A stretch of 64,000 nt of DNA. Origin: Magicicada septendecula. Lineage: Eukaryota > Arthropoda > Insecta > Hemiptera > Cicadidae. The DNA is taken from the NCBI GenBank assembly GCA_034769895.1, contig CM068368.1:340465076-340529075 (forward strand), written 5' to 3'. The notes beneath the pieces are model-generated. The model had not been told where the DNA came from. It worked only from the letters and a program-made list of their open reading frames with translations, and made no database searches. This document shows, piece after piece, positions 1 through 10,224 of this stretch (position 1 is its first letter; every line of letters starts with the position of its first letter). Both the position numbers and the translations under genes were made by a program.

Positions 1-117
1 CTTCACGGTTATGTTCTTAATATTAGAGTTATTATCCAAAATGGTTTGAAGTGCACATGAAATAAATGATTTTCGGTTTTGAGAAACACATGAGGCACTC
101 CACAATATCAATTCAGT

Positions 118-649
118 AAACTCATGCTCAATGGCTAATTGTGTTAAGATTTTGCACAAAGCACTGGCTATATCATTACCACTTCGTCCAGACAAACTCA
201 TGCTCAATGGCTAATTGTGTTAAGATTTTGCACAAAGCACTGGCTATATCATTACCACTTCGTCCAGACAAACTCATGCTCAATGGCTAATTGTGTTAAG
301 ATTTTGCACAAAGCACTGGCTATATCATTACCACTTCGTCCAGACAAACTCATGCTCAATGGCTGATTGTGTTAAGATTTTGCACAAAGCACTGGCTATA
401 TCATTACCACTTCGTCCAGACAAACTCATGCTCAATGGCTAATTGTGTTAAGATTTTGCACAAAGCACTGGCTATATCATTACCACTTCGTCCAGACAAA
501 CTCATGCTCAATGGCTGATTGTGTTAAGATTTTGCACAAAGCACTGGCTATATCATTACCACTTCGTCCAGACAAACTCATGCTCAATGGCTGATTGTGT
601 TAAGATTTTGCACAAAGCACTGGCTATATCATTACCACTTCGTCCAGAC
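118..649. repeat. 76-bp minisatellite, seven copies
   Basis: Seven head-to-tail copies of a 76-bp unit begin at 118, 194, 270, 346, 422, 498 and 574. Each begins AAACTCATGCTC and ends TTCGTCCAGAC, and the copies differ by only one or two bases (for example GGCTAATTG against GGCTGATTG). The unit is not a multiple of three and its short open frame carries no recognisable protein, so I read it as noncoding. The near-identity points to recent amplification. Confidence 0.95.
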
Positions 650-911
650 ATAGCAAAGCGTAATATATTGTTACCACATTACACACCATGCTACGTGTTT
701 CTCGGCTATTCCAGCTGTAATGTGTGTGTGTGCGTACGTATTGCTGCTACTTTTAGATGAAAGACAATTATGTGACACTTGTCACGCGTCCGCAACGAGA
801 CTTTTCCAGACCATAGCGGTCCGCGCGCGCTGTGTTCAAGGCCGCAATCAATGACGTTCTAGTGTTTTCTAGTATGCGCCTATTAGGGATTATTCTGGAA
901 CCTCAGCGGGG
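650..911. other. noncoding stretch left of a promoter
   Basis: No gene is seen. A short (GT)n run lies near 720-735. From 771 the sequence TGTGACACTTGTCAC starts a GC-richer block leading into the promoter at 912. This may be the start of an older LTR that is interrupted by the solo LTR at 981-2535, with its remainder at 2540-2755, but I could not match target duplications for it. Confidence 0.4.
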
Positions 912-950
912 TATAAATACGGGGAATAAGTACTCAGCGACGCTCAGTTC
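912..950 (+). promoter_or_regulatory. TATA box plus TCAGT initiator
   Basis: TATAAATA at 912-919 is followed 32 bases later by TCAGT at 944-948. This is the spacing and sequence of a classic arthropod RNA polymerase II core promoter (TATA plus initiator). It would fire rightward into the solo LTR inserted at 981. No reading frame follows it, so it is probably the promoter of an old LTR element split by that insertion. Confidence 0.55.
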
Positions 951-980
951 AGTTTGAGTTGCGATTTATACCAGTGCGGT

Positions 981-2535
981 TGTGACGATTTAAATTGTAA
1001 CAATAATCGTAAAATAAAAAAAAAAATTAAAAATTAAGTTTGCGAGCGATTAAGCCATTTTAAATCTCACTATAATACCTAAAACCCCTGTATGTACTCA
1101 GTATGAGAATAAGAAGTAATTAAGAGGTCCCAAGAAACACTAATAAAAAGGGAAATTTGTAAAAAAGTTATTATTGTCATATTTAACCCTTTGCTTGTTA
1201 TCATGCGGTGACCTGTTAATTCCGGACTCGACGTGTCTACCGAGTCGTCTGTAATTTAGAATAAGATAAAAACCCTAATGTTAATAATTAAAAATCTGAA
1301 GACACAAATACTCGTTAGAATAACTCAAATTATATTTGTTTATTAAGGCATAGTTTTTGTAATTAAAAAATGTTAACTTAAATAAAGATAGGGACTATAT
1401 TCTCGCGGAGTAGTTGCCCCTCTCCCTTTTGTTAAGTACCAGTCGAAGCGAGCAGAAAAACGCTCTCTCGCTATGTTGACTTCACGGAGTGCAGACGTAC
1501 GAGCGAAAGCTCTGACAAAATGTTGCTAATTTATTTGTTTTAATTTAAATATAGTATACTAGATACTACTGCTAAAAGCGTGTGTCATGTACCAATAAGT
1601 ATAAATATGTGATAACAAGAAGACCTAATATGTAACACAAAAGACAGAAATAGTGTTAAACAAGATGACGACTCCCTTCAAGAAGTAACTACATTTTCAA
1701 CATCATTCCTGAAGATGTGATCTACAGGAACGTCATAGAGACACGAATACCAGGCATAAGACGCTGTTTAGGACATCTGACAATCTACAATCCATACACC
1801 AAAGAAGCTCCAATCTCGTCTGTGAACATCCGAGCTTTTCTTGACAAAGACTCGACCGGATGATGACTCCGACTACAAGGACTCCCAAGACGGACAGCCC
1901 CAGGACGAGGTTTCTACATTCCATTGTAAAGGTAACTCGATAGCCTGTCTATCGAGGGTTAATAATATATGTTACACTACACACTTCTAAAAGAGACTTT
2001 CAAAGACGATTAATCTTATGTAAACATTAAAAGAGAAAATCTAAGTATTTACTGTAAAAATTTAATTATCATACGTTGTAACGCTTTAAGTGTTAATGTA
2101 ACTTATTATCGTACCAAGTATTAGTACCATTCTTCAAATGGTTAAAGAAGTCTTGCAAGCTAATATAATGAATTGAAAATAATTAAAAGTCTTTACTATT
2201 AAAATACAGAAAGTTAACTCGGATCCGAGGTATAGCGATATAGAATCAATTTGATCCCAAAGTTTTATGAAATCATTTAAATATTTTAGTTTAATTAATG
2301 ATGTCATGGGATCTGTCAGTAACTGTTATTAAATAAAGAGAAGTCGTCTTGTTACACATAAAAATGAGTGCGTAAATCAGTAAAATACCTTCCCTTGCTT
2401 CCTTACACAGATAGTAAGTAAATAGTTCAGTTAATTTGATTTGAATACAGTTCGTTACAACGTAGGCAGCCCATGTAATTGGCAGAGGTCAGTTAAGATG
2501 GGTTCCCTGGATTTGTAACGCGGCAATACGTTACA
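981..2535 (+). mobile_element. solo LTR of a Ty3/gypsy-type element
   Basis: The block starts TGTGACG and ends CGTTACA and is flanked by the 4-bp direct repeat CGGT (977-980 and 2536-2539). It matches, over its whole length and in reverse orientation, the LTR at 19,027-20,614, which adjoins a gypsy integrase fragment; shared landmarks include TGTGACGATTTAAATTGTAA at the start, a run beginning TTAACCCTTT near 1,184, and CGTAGGCAGCC near 2,461. No internal region or second LTR is present, so it is a solo LTR left by LTR-LTR recombination. The two LTRs are clearly diverged, so it is not very recent. Its last 22 bases form an imperfect hairpin (TGTAACG ... CGTTACA). Confidence 0.8.
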
Positions 2536-2539
2536 CGGT

Positions 2540-2808
2540 TCGAAGTATTGTGGTTACGTGTTTTATAATTGTGCGAGACTCGTTGACATTATTATTGCGT
2601 GTGAACAATTTTTATTTGATTTCTTGTAAGAGACTATCTTGTTGATTACAAATTGTTTAATTGTGATAGTTAAAGTTGGTGATTAGTAACTTAATTACTG
2701 TCTTGTATTTTGTTTTCCACTGTACCATATGACGATCAGTAGACCGTCGTAACATATTGTTTTGCATCGTGAGTAATGTGCGGTATGTTTGTAAGTACGT
2801 ATTTTTTT
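2540..2808. other. noncoding flank of the solo LTR
   Basis: AT-rich sequence with no supported gene. It may be the right-hand part of the older LTR whose promoter lies at 912-950 (a possible end is GTCGTAACA near 2,748-2,756), but this is only a suggestion. Confidence 0.3.
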
Positions 2809-4020
2809 TTAGTAAAAAGAAGAAATTTTAGTTCTAGTACAAGTGATAAAATTTTCCAAATCAAAACACAGAACTGGTTGACTAATTTCCCTGTCCTCTT
2901 TTCTATTATAACGCATTGCGTTTTTCTCGACTATGTGTTTTTCATATGACAATTTGTGTTCGTCAGATAAGATGTTTTGTATTTGAGCAGGTTTATACTC
3001 TTCACACAAGTCACATCTATCTGACTTTCTTGCATGAAAATCTAAATTATACTCAGTTACAAAAATATGTCTATACATACTTTGTTCCGTAGTTGAACAC
3101 CTTCATTGATACACGCTGTATAAAAATATTATACATTTTAACAAGGTTAAGATTTGAATCTAAATATTGACTATTTGTACTCGCCCCACAGTAGTGGAAT
3201 TTAACTTTAGGAATGGAATTAATGTGATTTCTGGCTTTATTTTTTAATTCTAATTAAAGATCTTTATTGCTTTTAACATTCTTTCTTTGCCCATCTGTTT
3301 TTGGAACATTCGTACCTTTGTTTTTATGTACGTTATAGATTTGTTTTTGAGAAATGTTAAAAGTTTCTAAATAAAATTTTTTACAAACTAGGAATGTGTT
3401 AGCTTAGACCTCCAAAGTAATATTTGAAAGGAAATATTAAAAAGTAATATTTGAAAAGGTCTTTCAGTCTGAGTCATGTTGTAGTATTTAGCAGAAAGTC
3501 GTATGTTTTATTTTGAGACATTTTGTAAAACCCTCTAAACTGTGCTTCTCTTTCACTTTGACTAATTGAGACTCCACACTTGAACTTTTAAATTAACACA
3601 GTCTTTCAAATGTCTTACCTCCTTAGCAGGCGCTACAGACCATTTTCGATTAACATATGATTCACCAGCTTGGTGTTTCCTAGAGCAAACGTTGCTTTTC
3701 CAAGAAGATGTATCTCGTACATTTCTCTCTTGACTCTAGGTTTCTTTTTTTTTTTGTCAGCAGAAGGCGGACTTTTTTTCTTCTTCACCTTCCATTAATT
3801 TATATACAGATTGTTCACTTTCATTGAAGACTAAACGGTTATTATTAAGTTGACGTTCCCCTGTTTGTAGTGCTTTTTGATTACTGAACACTGGCTCCAA
3901 TTCAATAGCTGGTGAAGATAGAAGAACACTCTGGTTATTGTACACTAATAATGATGATGCTTAAGAAAATTCTTCTGCTCCACAACTAACTTCCAGTTTT
4001 TGTATTTTCTTTCTTTGTCT
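2809..4020 (-). pseudogene. decayed transposon-encoded protein with Cys motif
   Basis: On the minus strand an 89-residue open segment at 2809-3078 reads YRHIFVTEYNLDFHARKSD followed by CDLCEEYK, and ends in a CFDLENF segment. Further right, other short open pieces read like the upstream part of the same protein (NRKWSVAPAKEV near 3,600-3,700 and an acidic, lysine-rich piece at 3757-3945). From memory this resembles a family of long 'uncharacterized' proteins found in many copies in arthropod and cnidarian genomes, which are probably transposase-related, but I cannot name the superfamily. Stops and frame changes separate the pieces, so it is a dead copy. It could instead be a host-gene fragment, but the decay and surroundings favour a transposon. 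Confidence 0.35.
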
Positions 4021-4197
4021 AATACAAAACAAAACAGTGTATTAAATCTAGGATGAATATGTACACTTGATTCAGTTTATGCGTAAGAATATTATAATAC
4101 TTTTATGCATTCAATAACAATTATTTTCATTAATCAAATGTTTATTTTAGTTATAATTAACTTTACAGTAACAATACCCAAACAACCTCAGAAACAA

Positions 4198-4247
<50 letters not shown>

Positions 4248-4258
4248 GTAGTAGTACT
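4198..4258. repeat. (ACT)n microsatellite
   Basis: About 17 tandem ACT triplets run from about 4198 to 4247, then the array flips to AGT triplets. It abuts the 5' side of the R1-clade LINE, and a few ACT triplets resume just after that element's A-tail at about 5852, so the array appears to have been the insertion target. Confidence 0.9.
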
Positions 4259-5851
4259 ACACTGGACGTACGCAACGCCTTTAATTCGGCCAGGTGGACA
4301 GACTTGCTAGCTGCTCTGGAGGACGTCTTTCAAGCGCCGGACTACCTGCTCCGGATAATACGAAGTTACCTGAGGGACAGGGAGCTCCGGTACGACACAG
4401 CAGATGGGCCACGCAGCAGAGAGATAACAGGAGGCGTAGCTCAAGGCTCTATCTTGGGCCCCGACCTGTGGAATGCCTTCTATGATGGAATCCTCCGGAT
4501 GGAGATGCCAGATGATACCTTTCTAGTAGCATATGCTGATGATGTGGCTGCCGTGATCACCGCGAGAGACGCAGAGGAGGCGCAGCGCATGCTGAACCAG
4601 GTCATGCGCAGGGTCCGCATCTGGATGGACGAACACGATCTGAGCCTCGCGACGGAGAAGACAGAGATTGTGCTGCTCACTCGACGAAGTATACCCACAA
4701 TCACACAGTTCGTGGTGGGGGAAAAGGTGATAATATCACAGCCAACGGTGAAGTATCTAGGGGTGCACCTGGATACTAAGCTTTCCTACTGGGAGCAAAT
4801 TCGATGTTCCTCGGAGAAAGCCGCTAGGGGTGCACCTGGATACTAAGCTTTCCTACTGGGAGCAAATTCGATGTTCCTCGGAGAAAGCCGCTAAGGTCGT
4901 TGCTGTGCTAAGCAGACTAATGGCAAATGTCGGAGGCCCAGCTGCAGGAAGACGGCGACTGCTGATGTCGGTGACCAACTCGATTCTCCTCTACGGATGC
5001 GAGGTCTGGGCCGACGCACTGAAGCAAGAAAAATACCGCAAGCAGATGGCAGCGGTACAACGAAGAGGAGCACTTCGGATTGCAAGCTCCTACAGAACGG
5101 TGTCGGAACCAGCAGTGTTGGTGGTCGCTGGAGTAATACCAATAGATCTGATGGCTGAGGAGAGAAGGAGGGTCTACACAACCAAGGAAGACTTGGGGTT
5201 TGTAGAAGCAAGAGCAGTGGCCAGGGCACACTCCATGCGGAGCTGGCAACTACGATGGGAGCAGGAGAGTCGAGCTAGGTGGACGGCGAGGCTGATTGGG
5301 AACCTCCCTGAATGGATGGACAGAACGCACGGCGAGGTAGATTATTACCTTACTCAATTCCTGACAGGGCATGGTTATTTCTGTCCATACCTGCGAAGGA
5401 TGGGTAAGATGGAGGATCCGTCCGTCGTACGTGTATGGCGACTCAAGACTCTGATGACGCTCATCACACTTTTTTCGAGTGTCAACAGTGGGTGCTGGAG
5501 AGGCGAGGACTCGAATCGGAGATTGGCCCCATGACGCCTGATAACATCATAGGCGTCATGCTCAACAGCAAAGAGAATTGGGACATGGTTGTGACCTTCG
5601 TGAGGATGGTCCTGCGGCAAAAGAAGCCTGAACTGGACCGTCTCACAGGTCGATCATATAGATAAAGCTGTAGAAGCCTAGTAGGCGCAATACGAGGTGC
5701 CACCCTGAAGCCATACGAATAGTTGTTCCAGGGGGGGTTCCCTGCCTGTAAAGTGGAGGTTTTTTAGTGGGTGCGAGTCCCACACACCGGGAGACCAGTC
5801 GGGTGTCTCCTGATGGTGCATAATGCATTTTTCCTCCCCCGCAAAAAAAAA
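4259..5851 (+). mobile_element. 5'-truncated R1-clade LINE
   Basis: The reading starts inside the reverse transcriptase (LDVRNAFNSARW), continues through ITGGVAQGSILGPDLWN and the catalytic AYADDVAAVI, and then through the thumb region (YLGVHLDTKLSYW, TNSILLYGCEVW). The sequence ends with an R1-type C-terminal segment containing HHTFFECQQW, a stop at 5663-5665, a 3' UTR of about 180 bases and a short A-run before ACT triplets. The motif set and the missing RNase H fit the R1 clade. The 5' half, including the endonuclease, is absent. A 67-bp tandem duplication (4759-4892) shifts the frame, and a second frame change lies near 5430, so the copy is dead. Confidence 0.8.
4759..4892 (+). repeat. 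67-bp tandem duplication inside the LINE
   Basis: Positions 4759-4825 are repeated base for base at 4826-4892 (unit begins AGGGGTGCACCTGG and ends AAAGCCGCT). The 67-bp length breaks the reverse-transcriptase frame. The copies look identical, so the duplication is recent, or it could be an assembly error. Confidence 0.9.
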
Positions 5852-7366
5852 CTACTACTAGTACTAAGAATAATAATAACAATAATAATAATATTGTAAT
5901 TAGTATGTATCATACTACATGTAAAAAATTTGTGTTTGTTCATATACATTCCAAGTACTCATAGCATCAAACTTTGCACTATTGTGACAAATATCAATAA
6001 CGTGTCCTGTTGAAAATTTCGTTTCATTAATTTCATTATTACATTAAAATATAGATAGGTTAATGTTTGTTGTGTTTTCATTAATAGGTAGCCGACAGTA
6101 TTATTCTGTAGTCAAAGTATTTCTCAAAATTCTTATGTCATTAGTTAAATAAAATATTACAAATTGGTGTAAATCCCCGTCCCAGGTTTAATTTGCAGCA
6201 TTGGCTCATTAGTCCAGTAAGCGCAGCTTTTGACGTAACAAAATTTTGACTGTAGATGGAATTTCACGAAATTTGATATGTATGTTCTATATGCACTCTA
6301 GAACAAAGTTAAAAAAGTTAAACTGTACGCTTTTTATTTGGGGGTGAGAACCACCCCTTTTTCAAGGGTGATTGACAAAAAAAAAATAACCCTAGGATCC
6401 AATAGGGAATCAAATTCCAAGCAAAAAAGTCAGTATGCAACTGTTTTGAAAAATGCGTTGTTTTCGAGTTATTTCAAATCAACATTTTTGATTTTTACCC
6501 CCAAAAAACAGGTTTTTAGCGTAATTTTTAGCGAATAACTAAAAAACGTTTGAGTTTATAGTAAAAATGAATGGGACCAAAATTATTCTATACGAAATAA
6601 CAAACAAAATGCGTTTTGGCCGGGTTTTAATCCACGATTTGTTTTTAAGATATGGCCGTGAGAAGTTGTAACTTGCAAATTTTTTGCCTGTACTAACAAA
6701 GTTTAACCCTTCCTACTAACCGAGAAAAATGCTTTTGACTATAAAATGTCTAGTGCATATTGATGGTCTATTAATATCCTTTAAATTAATCATTATCCGG
6801 ATTTTCTGTCTTCAAAATAAAAAAAGTTACATCATAAAAATTGCGCATTTTTTGAAATTTTTTCCCAACTCCGGCCCGCGCGGTGTTTCCCACATGTCCA
6901 AAAATAGACATAATTAAAAATATTTCTAGAGTTAACTTATACATACCATAAGGACCAACTACAAATTATTTAGATTTTTTTCGGTGCTCTCGACAAAAAT
7001 GGCGGCGATTTTTCCTTTTTTCACATTTTCGGAAATTTGCAAATCTCAATACATTTGGTGAAATAGCGGAATAAAGATTAACTTTAGCAAAAACATTATA
7101 CAGATCAAAGTCAAAGTACACAATTAGATGACCAAAATTCCTCTTGGTCCATGTTTTTACCTGTCATCGTTTCAAAGATGCAGCTGTCACAAGGTGGTCA
7201 AGTACCGAATTTGAGGGGTGACTTTTTTCCTTTGACCTTGAATATTTCTTGTCGTACAACTTTTAGACAGGTGGTCCTCAGGACATTATTTGTAAGCGTT
7301 TAAATTATCTATCTATTCATTTTTGAATTATTTGTGTAGAGTTAAAATGAACAAAGTTATAGCTAC

Positions 7367-7400
<34 letters not shown>

Positions 7401-7436
7401 GTATATAGTCACTTTCTGCTACAGTCCGTTTCATGA
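5852..7436. repeat. noncoding dispersed repeat of the GGGGTG-type family
   Basis: No gene is seen. From about 6172 a dispersed repeat starts (CCCGTCCCAGGTTTAATTT). Its stretch at about 6225-6400, including CAAAATTTTGACTGTA and GGGGGTGAGAACCACCCC, matches in reverse the block at about 45,690-45,830. The end sequence also recurs near 49,040-49,080 (CAATGCTGCAAATTAAA). The rest is AT-rich with a 40-base (TA)n at 7366-7402 next to the Penelope-like element. This looks like a nonautonomous element, but I cannot name its family. Confidence 0.55.
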
Positions 7437-7502
7437 TGTATATAATACATTTAATATTTATAATTAAATTTATTTAAGATGTTATTTTTTTCCTTTTATG
7501 GA

Positions 7503-8300
7503 TCATGTTTCGGGTACTATCTTGTACCCATCCTCAGCCTTCCGGTTTCTTTGTCTGGTGAAGTACATATGTGTTGTTGGTTGACTATTATTATTGTGGC
7601 TTCCTGTTGGCTTCTGGTATTTCAAATTGGTTTTATTGTATGTGATTGTGGTGTATGTGTTAGTTTTTTGTGTATTTTCAATGTTGAGTGCTTTGAATAT
7701 TGTGTCATGTTTTGTATTGATTTGTATTTGTTCAGGTATTAGTTTGTTTTCTGTTTTATGTTTGTATATTTGTAAATTTTCCCAAATGTTCATTATGGTG
7801 CCTTTGTGTGGTATATGTTTTATTAGTGTTCCATTGGTCATGTCTGGGAATTCATGTCCTGTGTTTATTGCATGTGTGGCTAAATTGGATTTATATATTT
7901 CTGGTTTTTTGTATGCATTTAGGTGTTCAAAATAACGTTTTTTCAGCTGTTTTTTTGTTTGTCCTATGTAACATTTATTGCAATCTTGGCATTCAATTTT
8001 GTATATGCCGTTAGTTGTTGTATTATCTTTGTTGTGTGAGCTATTTAGATTTTGTAATTTATTTTTATTAGTTTTGTATGCTATTTTTATATCTGTGTTT
8101 TTAAATAGTTTTGTTAGTTTTGTCATTTTATTATTTATGTATGTGAATGTGGCCCATTTTTTGTTGTTGTTATTATTTATGTGTTGTTCAGTTTGATTAA
8201 TTCTTAATTGTTCAGTTTTTATTTTATATTTGATTTTATTTTCTATTTTGATCACAGTATTTTTATTGTATCCATCAAAAAACCGAAGATCCATCAACAA
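7503..8300 (-). CDS. GIY-YIG endonuclease part of inverted PLE copy
   Basis: This 265-residue minus-strand frame is open throughout. Its first ~10 residues read across the inversion junction. It then carries the connector region, and at about residues 95-135 the GIY-YIG nuclease signature GIYKIECQDCNKCYIGQTKK followed by LKKRYFEHLNAYK. The HAINTGHEF and WENLQIYKH segments complete the Penelope-type endonuclease domain, which nicks the target DNA. It ends close to the element terminus (DGYKIVPET). It lacks the reverse transcriptase, so it is a stranded endonuclease piece. It is closely similar to the degraded plus-strand copy at 9086-9945. Confidence 0.75.
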   Translation of the reverse strand: MLMDLRFFDGYNKNTVIKIENKIKYKIKTEQLRINQTEQHINNNNNKKWATFTYINNKMTKLTKLFKNTDIKIAYKTNKNKLQNLNSSHNKDNTTTNGIYKIECQDCNKCYIGQTKKQLKKRYFEHLNAYKKPEIYKSNLATHAINTGHEFPDMTNGTLIKHIPHKGTIMNIWENLQIYKHKTENKLIPEQIQINTKHDTIFKALNIENTQKTNTYTTITYNKTNLKYQKPTGSHNNNSQPTTHMYFTRQRNRKAEDGYKIVPET

Positions 8301-8438
8301 TAATAAATGCGTACAACTAAATAAAAACCCAACAGAAAACTATCTTAAACAAATAATAAAACTAATAAAAACAACTAAAAACATTTTCAACAATAAAACA
8401 CAGACATATATATAAATAATAATCCAGAACCACCTAAA

Positions 8439-9945
8439 ATGAATAGCCTAATAAAAATACACAAATTAAACAGCCCAATACGTCCGTTAATCAATTTCAA
8501 AAAAGCTCCTACATACAAAATAGCAAAAATAATAGCACAAAAACTAAAAAATAACTATCTAACAAATAACCATCATAACATAAAAAATACATACGAATTA
8601 ATAGACAAACTAAAAATAATAAATATAAATGAAAATACATTTTTCACATCATATGACATAACAAACATGTACACCAACATCCCAGTAGAAGAAACAATTG
8701 ACATAATAATAAACAAACTTAAAGAACAAAATGAAAACAAACAATATATAACCGAAATAAAAAATAGCCTCCAACTAAAACTAAAACAAAATTACTTTGA
8801 ATTTAATAGCAAAATTTATCAACAGAAAGATAAATTACATTTGATACATACATTTGGTATGTATCAAATAACAAAAACACAAATGCAGAAAACATACTGA
8901 AACAAATCAATAACATACATCCCAAAATACAATTTACAGAAGAAAAAGAAAAACATAATAAAATCAACTATTTAGACATAACCATCACAAGATACAACAA
9001 CCACATACAATATGCAATATATAGAAAACCAACTTCCACTAACATCATTATACCTAACCAATCTGACCACCCACCACAACATAAAATGGCAGCATTTTAT
9101 TCGCTATTTAACAGAATGTACAAAATTCCCCTAAACAAACAAGAAACTGACAAAGAAAGAAATATAATATACCAAATTGGTTATGAAAATGGATACAATA
9201 AAAGTACTGTGATCAAAATAGAAAATAAAATCAAATATAAAATAAAAACTGAACATTTAAGAATTAATCAAACTGAACAACACATAAATAATAACAACAA
9301 AAAATGGGCCACATTCACATACATAAATAATAAAATGACAAAACTAACAAAACTATTTTAAAACACAGATATAAAAATAGCATACAAAATTAATAAAAAT
9401 AAATTACAAAATCTAAATAGCTCACACAACAAAGATAATACAACAACTAACGGCATATACAAAATGAATGCCAAGATTGCAATAAATGTTACATAGGACA
9501 AACAAAAAAACATTTGAAAAAACGTTATTTTGAACACCTAAATGCATACAAAAAACCAGATATATATAAATCCAATTTAGCTACACATGCAATAAACACA
9601 GGACATGAATTCCCAGACATAACCAATGTAACACTAATAAAACATATACCACACAAAGGCACCATAATGAACATTTGGGAAAATTTGCAAATATACAAAC
9701 ATAAATCAGAAAACAAACTAATACCTGAACAAATACAAATCAATACAAAACATGACACAATATTCAAAGCACTCAACATTAAAAATACACAAACAACTAA
9801 CACATACACCACAATCACACACAATAAAACCAATTTGAAATACCAGAAGCCAACAGGAAGCCACAATAATAATAGTCAATCAACAACATATATGTACTTC
9901 ACCAGACAAAAAAAAACCGGAAGGCTGAGGATGGGTACAAGATAG
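8439..9945 (+). pseudogene. Penelope-like reverse transcriptase and endonuclease, broken
   Basis: The frame begins MNSLIKIHKLNSPIRPL, the Penelope equivalent of the PKIHK motif, and continues with the catalytic YDITNMYTNIP segment at about residues 70-80. The region expected to hold the YxDD catalytic box is missing. The sequence resumes with a KINYLDITITR / AIYRKPTSTN segment in another frame, typical of the end of Penelope reverse transcriptase. The connector (9086-9361) and the GIY-YIG endonuclease (9430-9945) follow, with the nuclease also interrupted by a frame change and stop. The upstream end extends to about 8276. Function lost. Confidence 0.75.
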
Positions 9946-10218
9946 TACCCGAAACATGATCCATAAAAGGAAAAAAATAACATCTTGAGGTAAATTTAAT
10001 TATAAATATTAAATGTATTATATATATATATATATATACGGCGCGTGCTCAAAAGTGCTATTGTAAAAATAATACATTTTTAATCCTACTTCGTGAAAAT
10101 TGCGATAATATGTTGTACAAATAAATTAAAGATGCTCTAATAAGTAGTATAAAATTGTATTTAATTAAAATAATAAATACATTTTTTTAAATGTTAAAGT
10201 TGTATTATAGCATGATCC

Positions 10219-10224
10219 AATAAT
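10219..10224. repeat. 6-bp target duplication, left (AATAAT)
   Basis: AATAAT directly precedes the outer left terminal inverted repeat, and the same six bases directly follow the outer right one (44,604-44,609). A 6-bp duplication is what Polinton integrases are known to make, so this pair defines the outer limits of one insertion. Confidence 0.85.

Larger units (their letters stand above)
7437..10023. mobile_element. Penelope-like element with inverted partial copy
   Basis: The central and right part (about 8276-10,023, plus strand) carries a Penelope-type reverse transcriptase and a C-terminal GIY-YIG endonuclease. The left part (7437 to about 8275) is an inverted copy of the last 840 bases, so the element ends in the same sequence on both sides (AATAACATCTT ... 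AAATGTATTATA). Partly inverted, partly duplicated copies are typical of Penelope-like elements. (TA)n tracts flank both sides and could be the target. The reverse transcriptase is internally deleted and interrupted, so the copy is inactive. Confidence 0.8.

Noticed and set aside
118-649. Regular repeats that could suggest a CRISPR-like array
   Set aside because: The whole 76-bp unit repeats with no unique spacers, so it is an ordinary minisatellite; the context is animal DNA.
771-2756. A second LTR split by the solo LTR
   Set aside because: TGTGACA at 771 and CGTAACA near 2,755 look like LTR ends and a promoter lies between them, but flanking duplications do not match and no related copy is in the window, so it stays a suggestion only.
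4294-5703. Several minus-strand frames opposite the LINE
   Set aside because: Shadows of the reverse-transcriptase coding strand with no independent signal.
7479-8196. Plus-strand Phe/Cys/Val-rich frames opposite the Penelope endonuclease
   Set aside because: They are the complement of the real minus-strand endonuclease and of its lysine-rich codons.
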